Positions 22,401 through 33,230 of a stretch of DNA of 64,000 bases are shown here, piece after piece. Position 1 is the stretch's first letter; every line of letters begins with the position of its first letter. Location of the stretch: the NCBI RefSeq assembly GCF_026914185.1, contig NC_070561.1, positions 2,170,001-2,234,000 of the forward strand, given 5' to 3'. The DNA comes from Puccinia triticina (taxonomy: Eukaryota; Basidiomycota; Pucciniomycetes; Pucciniales; Pucciniaceae). Position numbers and translations under genes: made by a program. A model generated the notes under the pieces. It did no database searches. It worked only from the letters and a program-made list of their open reading frames with translations, and was not told the DNA's origin.

Positions 22401-24798
22401 ATCAACCTGCAAAGATTGGAGACCTTCACTCGATTGGTGATACAAGTCGCCGTAAATCGCAAGGCATACGAAGGAAGACTGTTCTTCCTGGTCGCACCTC
22501 TCCTAAAGGATGCATGCAAGATAGATTGGGATCTGGTGGACACTCCACTGATTCCACTCTCCAGTTGGAAGGACAGCTTACGTTACCAAAGTATCATAGT
22601 CCCCATGCCGCATCTCCATTCCAGAATATTCGACACCTGCGAAGCGTCTGACGACCTATCTCATGCCTCCGAGCCTCATCTCATTCCTGCTAGCCACGAC
22701 ATGCAGGACTTTCGTAAGAAACTCTCGAAGTTTCGCAACCTCGGTCACTTTTACGCAGTTGTTTACGATCAGAAGCAAGAACAATTTAAAGGCAAACTGG
22801 TCTATCTCCAAAGTACCTTCCAGGTCTTGGATAATCTGTCAAAGTTCGAATCAACATCGGCACTGTCTTACCGGCTCTTGTTGCCGTTGAAACTTTGTAA
22901 AGGAACGCCTATCCCTCGGTCGCTTTGGAAAGTGTTGAGCTACCTGCCCTCCTTGACGCGTCTTTTGCATGATGCACTTCAGGCGACAGCTCTATTCAAG
23001 CGATTGGATTTTCCTGCAGTCTCGCTTCCACTTGGAATCAAAGCACTTACACCGCCTGGTGTCGGGGTTCCTTGGGACTACCAAACCCTTGAGACGTTTG
23101 GAGATGCGTTCCTTAAGCTGGCCACCACGGTTCACGTATATCTTAAACACCTCAAGAAAGACGAAGGTGACATGAGTCATGTGCGCGCCAATTCTATCGG
23201 CAACGCCTACTTACGCCGGAAAGCTATTCAGGCCGGTTTGCCCGGCTCTATCCTCAGTCAACGCTTCCGCACAGATAAATTCAGAGATGCTCAAACAGAA
23301 GAAGGCAAAGAGCTCGCCAACGGGAGTTTCTCCAGGAAGATCCCTAAACGGGTCTTGTCCGATGTCGTTGAGGCACTCCTGGGTGCTGGGTTCCTTGCTG
23401 GCGGGGTTGAACTTGGGCTGAAAATCGGAACAGCCTTCGACCTTTGCTTCGGGGGCACTTCCCCTTGGAGCCAGCGAGCGTGTGATAATAGTTTTGAAGA
23501 GGGTGCCCACGAGAAGCTCCATCCATCCCTCCTCCTCCACTTCGAACGACTCGAGCGGAAGATCAACTACGTCTTCAAAGAAAAATTATTGCTAGTTCAA
23601 GCCTTGACTCACCGTAGCGCGAACTCATTCTTGACAAACTGCTACGAGAGGGAGGAGTGGCTTGGAGATGCGGTAATCGATATGTGGATAGTCGAGCATG
23701 CCTACAAGCGTTTCGATAACGCCACCGCGGACGAATTGAGTCAAGCCCGAGCCAAGTTGTGTTGTAATGGTAGCCTGGGTTTCTTGGCAATAAAAAAGCT
23801 AGGTCTACACGAGTTCATCATGCACAAGTCCGATAGTTTCCGTGACGCGTGCGCGGAGGCCATCAAAGCCGTTGAGCCATTCACGAAGATCTCGGAGTTC
23901 TTTTCAGATATCAACAACCTTTTCGTGGTCTTTGAACCGCCTAAGATCTTGAATGACGCATTGGAAGCTGTCGTTGGCGCGGTGTTCATCGATAGCGGCT
24001 TTAACCTCCAAACGGCCTATCGAACCCTGACTGTTATATTTGAAGATGTCACCCCAGGATTGTCTCGACTCGATGCTAGAGATCCCGTATCCAGGCTGGT
24101 GAGACTGCGTGACCAGTATCAATGCACTGAACTCCACAAAACAACGTAAGTATCTTTGGTGGATATCATTTGCGAGCAGTTGATGAACGATTTCGAACTG
24201 ATGGTGTTTTACATGGGTTTATATGTCTTGTCTTTGTTCCCAAAGAACTGAAATAAGCGAGCCTAATCCCAAAGGAGAGGGCAAAGACCCGGTTTCAGTC
24301 AAAGTCTGCCGGATCCGCTTCCATGGCCGAGATATTGCAAGTGGCCGACACCAGTTTTCGACAAGTTTGGCCGAGCAGAGAGCTTCACTTGAAGCAATCA
24401 AAGTCTTAGAGCAAGGTCTTCAATCGTCTGATGGCGCAACTCCAGATCATCTTTGGTCCAAATGTCAATGCATGGCGCTAGTCACTGCCTCAGCAGCAAA
24501 TACAACCAGCTCGAATAAAGAAAAGGTGGGGACCTTACCACCTTCAGCGTTGTAGAGATCTGTATGGTGGTTCATGAACTGAGTTACTGACAATCCTAGT
24601 AATAATTACAATTTCACACTTCGTCAGAAAAAAACCAACGAGAAAGAGAGTACAGTTTTTGAGGCCCAAAATGACAAGCAAAATCGTTTGTCTGACTACG
24701 AGACAGAAGAGGAACCGATGGAAATGGAATGTGGGACCGGAGGCTGTCAAGAACCCATCTTAAGGCCTTTGTGCAAAAGGAGAAAAATGCACCTATGA
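19416..24798 (+). CDS. DCL: Dicer-like ribonuclease III (about 1480 aa)
   Basis: Processes double-stranded RNA into small RNAs for silencing. Twelve exons: 19416-19808, 19892-19936, 20020-20084, 20157-20276, 20355-20571, 20625-21086, 21179-21246, 21328-21393, 21501-21602, 21692-24145, 24246-24525, 24628-24798. Domains: DExH helicase with Walker A ADTGTGKT (44-51), DEAH (153-156) and LGLTASP; helicase C with VAEEGLDFPSC and QSRGRARA; Dicer dimerisation region about 540-640; a divergent central region; RNase IIIa with ETFGDAF (E980, D984) and SDVVEALLGA (D1070, E1073); RNase IIIb with EEWLGDAVID (E1168, D1172) and NDALEAVVGA (D1268, E1271); then a short dsRNA-binding-like segment. Both catalytic acid sets are intact. 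The last exon is inferred: skipping 24526-24627 joins a coherent Glu-rich frame ending in a basic CKRRK patch, whereas retaining it stops at 24555. The exon 6 acceptor (after CAAG at 20624) is the least certain junction. Confidence 0.93.
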
Positions 24799-25164
24799 CC
24801 AGAAGACCAGTGTCGAGAGAATACACATTTTTGCGCTCAAAGTTGAAAGAGAAGACCAGCTCATGCGCCAGTATCACTCAAGTCACTCCTCTTCACATCC
24901 CCCTGCTTTTCACCAGGTCTCTCACCTCACATCTTCCCGCACGGAAATTGCTTCCTTCCTTCAGCCTCAGTTTGTATTGCTAGCCAAATGTATGTTGAAA
25001 TTTCAATCATCTGTCAACCCTTGTATTCCCCTTTCGTCTCTCAGCCTTGTGTATTTTACCTGTACCACATACCAGCCCCTAGTTTATAAGAAGCGCGTAA
25101 AATAGTTTGCTTGCAGAGAAAAACAGACATTTGTTCTTCCATGTCCAATCCCTGAAAGACTATC
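24799..25164. other. Dicer 3' flank, no gene recognised
   Basis: Pyrimidine-rich stretch, presumably the 3' untranslated region and terminator of the Dicer-like gene. No recognisable frame. Confidence 0.4.
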
Positions 25165-25276
25165 CACCAGGAAAAAACAATCATCACTTGTCTGCAAGTG
25201 ACATAGCAAAGTACAAAGGGGCCTTTTTACTTTCTCATGTCACTTGTAGGCAAGTGATCATTGTTTTTTCCTGGTG
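25165..25276. mobile_element. 112-bp CACTA-like MITE (CACCAGG family)
   Basis: Termini CACCAGGAAAAAACAATCAT and its near-complement at the right end, flanked by a 3-bp direct repeat ATC (25162-25164 and 25277-25279). The arms include ACTTGTCTGCAAGTGACAT. A 1-kb relative with the same termini lies at 37633-38639. The 3-bp duplication and CAC- start suggest CACTA; this is inference. Confidence 0.65.
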
Positions 25277-25433
25277 ATCCACCCACCTTTTAGTGAGAGT
25301 GCTTTTCCACCTCACAGGCTAGCATGCATTAATTTTCTGTATTTGTCAAAAATCTTGGGCCTCTTTTGCCTCAACTTGGTTTTGACATAAGGCATATGGT
25401 TATTCTTTTTTGCTGGCTTTTAGGGGCAGGCTA

Positions 25434-26962
25434 AATCCACTCCAAAAAGGTACTAAATCCACTACAAAAATGGAGTGAAGAATAGCCCACTCCAACTTTC
25501 ATTGGAGTGAACCATAGTCCACTACGTTGTGGTCTGGGGTATAGTGGCTACAGTGACCCCGCCATGTAAGCATACACGTTGTAAGCATAATTTGCTGTAA
25601 GCATAGGATTTCCATCCACCATTTTTGGTTACCACAAATTTGATGCTTTTTATGCATAATGCATAATGCATAAAAAATTGGGGGGAGAAAACAAAAAAAT
25701 GCTTATATAGGACTGGGAAAAGAGGCCAAGGGGCCATAGATACTGCTGTTCTCCATCTCTGAAACCATGAGAATCTCCAAACTACAGCTCTTCAACCTCA
25801 AAAATGTTCTTTCTTGAAATGTCTGTGTGCAAGATAGTAATGGAAATACATACATATGAATATAAGCATACATGCGTGAATTGGCTATGGCAACCCACTC
25901 CTGGTGGTTGCCAATGTAAGCATAAACTGCCCTGGAAATTCACAATGCTTATATAGGCCAGTCCTATATAAGCATACATTGATTTATGCTTACTTGGCTA
26001 AGAAGCATACCTCTATGTAAGCATAGGATTTGTGTCCACCATCCTTATGCTTACATGGCGGGGTCACTGTAGTCTATTTGATTGGTGACATCGTGTCCTA
26101 CCTCGGGGGAAAAGAACTCCTCCTCAACCGTTGTAACAGATTTTTTGCCTACATTGGGGGCTTTGGAATTGGTGGGCTTTGACATCCCTGGGAGCAAGGA
26201 TCCTGCCACCAACACATTGTCTCTATGCGCGGTTGTCTTGGTCCTCTTAGCAGACACTGCTCGAGTCAAATTACGCTCCTTTCAAACATTTCACTATCAC
26301 AAGATACATGAGCAAAATGTTCTGACCGATGGAGGTCTGCTTGATGTCTAAAGTCTGACACGACATGTGACATGGAGTGCGTGTTTTGAATTTATCTTTG
26401 GGTCTTAGGACTGAAGCACCTGACTGGGAGCGTTATAGCGCTTAAAGTTCAATGCAGCTTTCTGAGGGTTGTACGGTCTGTCTATTGGCAAAGTGGTAAG
26501 GTGGAAGTGAAAGTTTTATGTATACATGTACTGCCAATTTTATAGAAGCTCCGGTTGATGCATTTAAGGAGAGGGGGCAAGTCTTGGGATGGTTGAACAA
26601 TTATTGGCTATTGGCCTATGAAGTGATTCCTGCAAGCCTCATTAATAACAACCTATAACTTCTTCAAAGGATGTTCAAATCTTAGTGACCAAAACGCAAG
26701 AGTAGCGCAATCAAACCTTGTCTAATAACTCTTATGTTTCCTGTCTTTGGGTCAAACAGCCTAGGGACTTTCCGACACAATTTCTTTGGAGTGAACCATA
26801 GTCCACTCCAGATTTTTTTTGAGTGAAAGAAGTTATACCCATGATGCACTCCAACAGTTTTGGAGTAAACCCAATTTCACTCCAAAAATGTGCTTTCCAG
26901 ATAAAAAAAAATCACTATTTGAAGTTGACAGATTTTCACTTCAGATTTATTGGAGTGGATTA
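25434..26962. mobile_element. Inverted-repeat element rich in GGAGTG/CACTCC, split by a nested MITE
   Basis: Begins AATCCACTCCAAAAAGG and ends TTGGAGTGGATT. Several further copies of the GGAGTGAACCATAGTCCACT block lie near both ends (about 25500 and 26790) in mixed orientation. The nested element at 25551-26069 interrupts the left part. No transposase frame was recognised; boundaries are approximate and no target duplication was identified. Confidence 0.4.
25551..26069. mobile_element. Tc1/mariner-type (Fot1/pogo-like) MITE, nested
   Basis: Terminal inverted repeat CAGTGACCCCGCCATGTAAG at the left and its reverse complement at the right. It is flanked on both sides by TA (25549-25550, 26070-26071), the target duplication of the Tc1/mariner superfamily; CAGT/ACTG termini next to TA are typical of Fot1/pogo relatives. 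Internal TATATAAGCAT motifs, no long frame. About 519 bp, non-autonomous. Confidence 0.75.
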
Positions 26963-27829
26963 AGGTTTTTCAATTTTGGAAAAATGTGATTTTAAATCTG
27001 TGCAATTGAAACTTGTAACTTATAAAAACCGTATAGACCAAGTTCTTGGGGCAGAACACCAAAGTTTTAAGGGAGTAGCAGGAAGATGACAAGAAGCAAC
27101 TGAATCAAATCCCCCTGAAATTTGTTCTGGTGCAGGCTTTAGTCATTGGAGACATACATACTTCTCTTTATGACCAGTTTGTTCTGGTCATCAATGGAGT
27201 ACGCACTCCTCCCAATTACAACCTGTCATCAAGGGAAGTGATTACTCCTCATGTGGTTATCAAGATGAGTAATCACTTCCCTGGATGACCTTTTCGTTCC
27301 AGCCATCTAGAGGAGTACATTACTCCTCTCAATGACCAAAAGGAGGGACCATCAAGGGGAGCTTGTGATGACCAAACGGACCTGCCATCAAGGGGAATAC
27401 ATTGGGGACCATAGTGTGGGCTGTACTCATCCTTCCTTATAGTCAATATGTGTTCACAGATTTGCCAAAATATTACTTTCATTGCCTTTATACTATATGT
27501 CAAAGTATCAAAATAGGGGGTATCAAATATGAGAAATCCACAATTAGAAACCAGTCAATTATCTAAAAATGAAATTGTTCACCAGTGGATCCAAAAATGG
27601 GGTAGAAGGACCGGCATGTTTTAAAAATGGTGGGTTTTTTCAAACCAGTCAATTCCATAATGGTGGATTTGGACATATTTAATACCCCCTAATGATCTGT
27701 TTATGTGCCATATATATGTAATTTTACTTCTTCCTGGTTAGGTTTCTCAAATTTGGGTGACATGAGATCCTGGAATATCTACTCTTTGAATAATTGTCAA
27801 AGATTTGATAAGGAGTTTTGCGTAATTTA
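26963..27829. other. Intergenic stretch with one short hairpin
   Basis: Contains a 65-bp hairpin at 27225-27289 (arms AAGGGAAGTGATTACTC / GAGTAATCACTTCCCT) and related CATCAAGGGGA words up to 27400. No gene was recognised. Confidence 0.45.
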
Positions 27830-27979
27830 GGCCCCGTTTGGAGCCGATATAATTGTGTGATATAATCTGGAATTTTGTGACATCTGATCAAGTTTTGGCG
27901 GACCTGATCAGATGTCACATAGGATGTCATGCAAAAAAACTCATATATCACCCGGATTATATTGGCTCCAAACGGGGCC
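27830..27979. mobile_element. Tourist-like (PIF/Harbinger) MITE, copy 1
   Basis: Ends GGCCCCGTTTGGAGCC... and ...GGCTCCAAACGGGGCC, 150 bp, flanked by the trinucleotide TTA on both sides (27827-27829, 27980-27982). GGCCCCGTTTGG termini with a TTA duplication are the signature of Tourist-like PIF/Harbinger MITEs. The internal arm TGACATCTGATCA is palindromic. No coding capacity. Confidence 0.8.
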
Positions 27980-28868
27980 TTAACCTACTATCATCCCTCT
28001 ACCCCTGCAAATTGGTCCATATTGGTTTTTCAACAGTGAAAATGCACTCATAAGGCTCAACACTTGTTTTTCATCTTGAAGGACCCTGAGTGCTGACTGT
28101 ATTCCCATTGATGCCAGAATCAGTTGAGGATCAGATGATTCTCCAAAACTTGTTGTTTGTGGCCAACTTAGTGTCTCTAGCCTGGTTGATACCCTTTACA
28201 GGTTAGCTCAGTCAAGAAAGTTTCCACTTATAAACCACAATGGTTGTTGTTGGGATCATCCATCTTTGACTTTCCTCTCCTCAGTCGCTGGTTCAATCCT
28301 GGCTCAAAGGGCCAAATGGGGGACTCCTTCCATGCTAGGCAGATGCAGTTTGATAAGGGGATTATTTGCTGTTGAGGCTGTCATTGGTTGTGGTCTGGAC
28401 GTTGAGCTCAAAAAGGATAAAAAAATAGCTGTTGGGAAGAGATTTTGAGAAGTGCCAAGTTTGGATACTCAACAAAAATTTGGTTTTGTTGGTTGAGTAT
28501 GTGCGTGAAGATTTTGAATTGGAACATACTTGGAGCAGACTCAGAATATCAATGATCAAATAAAATCAGACATTTCCCTAAATCAGAAACATGTTGACCC
28601 ATCTTCCAAGTTTGGACTCAAAGTTTGACTCCTGGAACAACATATCACAGGGGAATCCTCACGCATGAAATGCACGCAGACCAACAGGCAAAAACAACAG
28701 AAAAACAACAGAAAGAAATCAACAAACAAAAGAAAGAGAAACAAGCCGGTGGATAGCTCAGAGGGGTGTTGAACCTTGAAGAGTCCACTACTTGTAGATC
28801 TTGATCAGGACTGGCGCATGTGTTGAATCTTTAGGAAGAACCTTGAATATAATGGTCCACCTTCCTAA
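27980..28868. other. Intergenic stretch, no gene recognised
   Basis: Only short frames without family features. A TAGCTCAG word near 28753 resembles a tRNA A-box but no cloverleaf can be folded. Confidence 0.45.
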
Positions 28869-30042
28869 GACCATCTGCAACCGGCGCTAAGTTAGCCGGC
28901 ACTTAGTTCGACCCCGCACCCGCATTGTCTTGGATCAAACGGGGATCAACTTAGCCCGGAGCTCCGTTTGGAGCTAGTGGGGTCTAAATGTAGACCCCAC
29001 TAATCCTGGGACTAATCTCAAAATGAATATGCATCATGCTTGTTAGCATGAACTTTATGTGTTTAGGTGCCAAACACATAACATATAGGCACCTAAACAC
29101 ATAACCTCCAACAGCCTTGGACCCGCTAATCCCCACCCATGCGGATGGCCGATCGGATTATCCTATTCCAATTGTAATCCGAGCTAGTTAGGCCCCAATT
29201 ATAAACAATATTTGAAACTTTATTCAAATATATTTACAATTGTTTTGAAGCCCAGTTATAACTCATTCATAGCTAAATACAGGGTTTCAAAAGTGACTCA
29301 AAACCTGGCCAATTATAAACCCAGGCGCACAAACAGCCAATTTTGGCATTGGTGAGCAAGAATGCTGGCCAACTGGACTGTTCTACTTCACTAGGGGTCG
29401 ACCAGTTGGCATGGGAACTCTCCTGGGGCTCGCAACCCAGTCGGCGGGCTTGTGTCGAACGGAGCCTATCTCAATCTGCAGACCTTGCCCGGTGGCTTTG
29501 GCCCAGGCCCCTTCAGCAACCCCAAGCCTCTCGAACGGAGGGGCCGAGGGACCCCGTCCGGAGGGCTTTCCGTACACCCGGGGACTCCTTTGACGAGGAT
29601 CCCAAGGAATCCTCACAGGATTCCGCGTAGTGCCCCTGCGTGAAGTCAGGCCAGCAGCTGTTGGTCCACACGTTCTCATGGGGAGGGGATGGAACAAGTG
29701 GGTTTGGGGGTTGGGTGGTGGATACTGGCATCCCAATTCAGCCAGCCAGATGTGTACATGGTTGATTGAAAGACACATCAACCTCAAGATTTATGGTACA
29801 GGAGCTCATACGGTGTATTGAGACCTGTAATCATGTACATTAGCAAATTTTGGCAAATTTCAATTTCAAAAGTCCTCGATGAGGACTTTTGAGCTCAAAA
29901 ACACTTTGAAACCCTGTATTTAACTATGAACGAGTGATAACTGACCTTCAAAACAAACGGAAATATATTTGAATAAAGTTTCAAATATCGTTTATAATTG
30001 GGGCCTTAGCCCAGGCTAATCTAGCCACGGATGCGGATGCTC
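28869..30042. mobile_element. Inverted-repeat element (GA(C/G)CATC ends) enclosing a Tourist-like MITE
   Basis: Left end GACCATCTGCAACCGGCG, right end CCACGGATGCGGATGCTC; the termini are imperfect inverted repeats. TAA sits on both sides (28866-28868, 30043-30045). The subterminal words TTAGCC and AGCCCGGAG recur inverted near 30005-30030. A similar terminus appears at 33600 (AGAGCATTCACATTCGTCG). The inner 29191-30005 segment is a separate insertion. Superfamily is uncertain, possibly Harbinger-like given the 3-bp duplication. Confidence 0.5.
29191..30005. mobile_element. Large Tourist-like MITE (815 bp) with a GC-rich core
   Basis: Termini GGCCCCAATTATAAAC and GTTTATAATTGGGGCC with TTA on both sides (29188-29190, 30006-30008). 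The imperfect terminal inverted repeats extend about 130 bp. The core, about 29360-29700, is GC-rich, unlike the AT-rich arms, and has several overlapping open frames, none recognisable. The contrast suggests captured sequence. Confidence 0.7.
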
Positions 30043-30064
30043 TAACATCATGATGAACTTAATA

Positions 30065-31129
30065 CAGCAAAAGCGAAAAAGCTTGCGGTCCGGCAGGCCC
30101 AATTTTGGAATCTCAGCCACTGCCCTTCAAGCCTGTATAGGTCCTGTATTTCAAGCTGCATACAGGAATATCATTGGAAGAAAAATGCTATTTCCTTCAT
30201 TATTGACATTGGGGTATTGAGGGTTGCACCATTGGAATCCTGGTGCAATTTTACCCCCACCGGCGCCTTTGCCAGGCCCAAGCACCACACCCAACAGTCG
30301 GCCCAACACGCAACTCAAGCTCAACCAGTCGCCCGGAGGCAATGTGACATCCTGTACAGTGGAGCTGTACAGTGCCCAGAAGAAAGTTTTCATTAAATTT
30401 CTTTTGACAAGAACACATACAAACCATGCCTGTTAATTTATTATTTATTAGGAGGATGGACAGAAAGGTTCCAAAAGAATGAATATAAGTAATGTTTTTG
30501 GAAAAAATAAGTGCATGCTAGCTGAAAATATTTTTTTCATTAAATGATAATTTTGGAAAATCTTTAATACTATTCCAAAAAAATTGTGAATAAGCAGAAT
30601 CAATAGACTGACATGTGACATGAATGATAATAAATGAAAAAAATGAATCCCAAAATCCATCCTAAATTTTAGTTGGCAGTGAAAACACCTCAGACACTGT
30701 TTTTTTGTTACCTGCAGTGCAAATTTGCAATTTTTGAGGTACTTTCCCTGCCCACAAAAATTTAGGATGGATTTTGGGATTCATTTTTTTCATTTATTAT
30801 CATTCATGTCACATGTCAGTCTATTGATTCTGCTTATTCACAATTTTTTTGGAATAGTATTAAAGATTTTCCAAAATTATCATTTAATGAAAAAAATATT
30901 TTCAGCTAGCATGCACTTATTTTTTCCAAAAACATTACTTATATTCATTATTTTGGAACCTTTCTGTCCATCCTCCTAATAAATAATAAATTAACAGGCA
31001 TGGTTTGTATGTGTTCTTGTCAAAAGAAATTTAATGAAAACTTTCTTCCGGGCACTGTACAGGTGTGTGGCTGAAATGCAGCAGGCAATTTTCAACCTCC
31101 CGCACCCGCAAGCTTTTTCGCTTTTGCTG
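30065..31129. mobile_element. Tc1/mariner-like inverted-repeat element hosting a second MITE
   Basis: Ends CAGCAAAAGCGAAAAAGCTT at the left and its near-complement at the right, flanked by TA on both sides (30063-30064, 31130-31131). The body is split by the 688-bp element at 30370-31057. Without that insertion the host element would be about 375 bp. No coding capacity. Confidence 0.7.
30370..31057. mobile_element. Long-armed foldback MITE with TA duplication, nested
   Basis: Starts CAGTGCCCAGAAGAAAG and ends with the near-complement CTTTCTTCCGGGCACTG, TA on both sides (30368-30369, 31058-31059). The arms run about 290 bp each and match almost base for base. The same peptide can be read outward from each arm, which is a symmetry artefact, not a gene. 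The spacer is about 100 bp. Transcription would give a long hairpin RNA. Confidence 0.8.
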
Positions 31130-31833
31130 TATTCTTGATCCTGAATTGTGCACCAGTGTAAGCATCACACCACGCAACAAGGTCAAAGTCCCCCTGGCAC
31201 CCACCGAAAGTAGGTGGTGCCAGGTGTTTGTTTTTGGTCAAAAACAGACAGGTCAGGGTATAGTGCTTGCGCCTAAACGAAGCGGCTACAAGGAGGAGAA
31301 AGTTGAAATGGGTGGTTTTCAAACCAAATCGAAAAACTCATCACGCAGGACTTTCAACATAACACATGGGCCTCCATTAGCGTGGACAGCTCCGCTGCTC
31401 GCTGCTCCCCGGCCGTGCAGGCCTAGTTAAACTCGGGGTCTTGAGGGCGCCGATTAGCTCGCACTTTCTCAGAAGTTCAACCCTACTTCAAGTTCTCAAG
31501 GACATGATTTCACGGCATTGTTGTAACAGGATTTGGCCGGATCAGCTGTGAGGGCTTATGTGCTCGCATTCATGTCTCACTCCAAAACAAAGCGCAATCA
31601 AACCGGTGGAGCGTGTTTTTTCGGAATGCATTGCATAAGGAAACATCCGAAATAGCTCGAAGGGTTTCACAACCATAGATTGAGGAAGAGGACTTTCATA
31701 AGGAATGACCGAGAGTTGCAGTTTTTCTCACCAACCAAACTCAGACCAAGTGGACAAAAATGAGCATGCATTAATCGTCCGAGGTTACTGAGAGGGTACA
31801 ATTGAGAGGTGAGGAGAGGGATTGGGTAGACAA
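31130..31833. other. Intergenic stretch 3' of RPL4, no gene recognised
   Basis: Presumably includes the RPL4 terminator near its left-hand end. Frames are short and unrecognised. Confidence 0.4.
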
Positions 31834-33230
31834 TCAAGGGGCTTGGAGGGTGGACAGGAATTTCTCGCCTGCGGGGACCATCTTCTTGGTGCCCTTCTTG
31901 GATTCGGCGGCAGCCTTGACCTTCAAGTTCTTGGCCTGCTTGAGAGTCTCGTTTCGGATCAGCACCTTGGCGTATGGGTTGAGTCGGAAGAGGAGGGCTC
32001 GGTTCTTCAATGGGTTCTTCTTCTGGGTGAATGGTCGTTTGACTCGAGAAGGGCCGGCGGGTCTGAGGACCGATTGGATTTCATCCTGGTAGAAGATAAA
32101 ATTATATTCAGTTGAGGGGCAGAAGAGAGTATAGCATGTGGGAGTAGAATCGTTGGCTTACGCTGTTGATTACTCGGCTGATATCGGCGTTGCTGACCTT
32201 GGAGATGGGCAACCTGGAGGAAGACAGCTGCAGGTGAGTATCAACTTACTCATGAGTTGCTTTGGAGGAGACTTACGAGAAGTCTTTCTTCAAAGTGGCG
32301 GGCTTGTCGTAAGTGCCGTAAAGCTCGTCCAACTGGGAAAAGGCACCTTGAGTCCAGATGCAGAATCGACCAATGTGACCTCCAGGGGCAAGTTGAAGGA
32401 GGTTCATTCGGTGGACACAGACGAGTTCGACACCGGGGATGTTTCGGAAAGCACGGACGATACCCTTGTCCTCGTTGTAAATGACGAGGGGACCACGACG
32501 CTGACGGTAGCGGCGGCCACGCATCTTTCCTTTACCGGCACGGGCCTTGCGAGAGTTGGAGACCTTCATGACATCGGCATGGGCATTGAGCGACTTCAAG
32601 ACGGCGACGGCCTCCTTGGTTTTGGAGATCGACTCGACCTCGTCAGCGATGACGAGAGGGACCTCGGCGATCTTCTCAATTCGGTGACCGCGGGCAAGGA
32701 CCAATGAAGGAACTGCGGTGGCGGCGATCGCCGAAACAATAGCGTAACGGCGCTGCTTCAAGTTGGTCTTGACGTGCCACTTTCTCCAGATCTTTGTTGG
32801 GGCGAACATGCGACCACCTCGACACATGTTACCGAAAGCAGCCTGGGAAAGGACGGGACTGGATTAATGTTGGGTTGTGGGGGGCTGGAATCTTGTCTAC
32901 ATGACCTACTTGACCAGAACGGTGAGTACCGCCACCTCCGACACGAGGAATACGGGCAACTGCACGACCAGTTCCCCACGATTCGGCAGAGGTTTGTTCA
33001 CCGGCCTTGGACGAAACGGCGTATGCTTGACGCTTGTTCTTGGCTAAGTTCTTGTGGATGTCCTGGACGACATCGTTTCTGATCGGGGCAGTGAAGACTG
33101 CGGGGAGGGGGATGGTGCTCGAGGATTGACCGGATGTTGAGCGGACGTTGACGACCTGCAAGTTATTGCCAGTCTGGTCAGATATGCATTTCCTCAGGTC
33201 ATGGGCCTGGCTACTTACTGGGCGTGCCAT
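31834..33230 (-). CDS. RPL4: 60S ribosomal protein L4 (uL4), 375 aa
   Basis: Structural protein of the large ribosomal subunit; its internal loop lines the peptide exit tunnel. Five exons: 33230-33219 (only MARP), 33155-32910, 32842-32277, 32213-32162, 32085-31834, all GT-AG, phases closing. Family blocks: [46 protein letters not shown] followed by [20 protein letters not shown]-like [15 protein letters not shown]-like [47 protein letters not shown], then [17 protein letters not shown] and [19 protein letters not shown]. The C-terminal tail is shorter than in metazoa, as in other fungi. The four-residue first exon is typical of highly expressed ribosomal protein genes. Confidence 0.97.

Noticed and set aside
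28745..28860. tRNA-like A-box (GATAGCTCAGAGG)
   Set aside because: No acceptor stem, anticodon arm or T-arm can be folded around it; at best a degenerate SINE-like trace.
29343..29821. Several overlapping long frames on both strands
   Set aside because: GC-rich core of a MITE; open frames on all sides are expected from composition and none matches a family.
30448..30979. Two open frames, one per strand, encoding almost the same hydrophobic peptide
   Set aside because: They are mirror images produced by the long inverted repeat of the foldback element, not duplicated genes.
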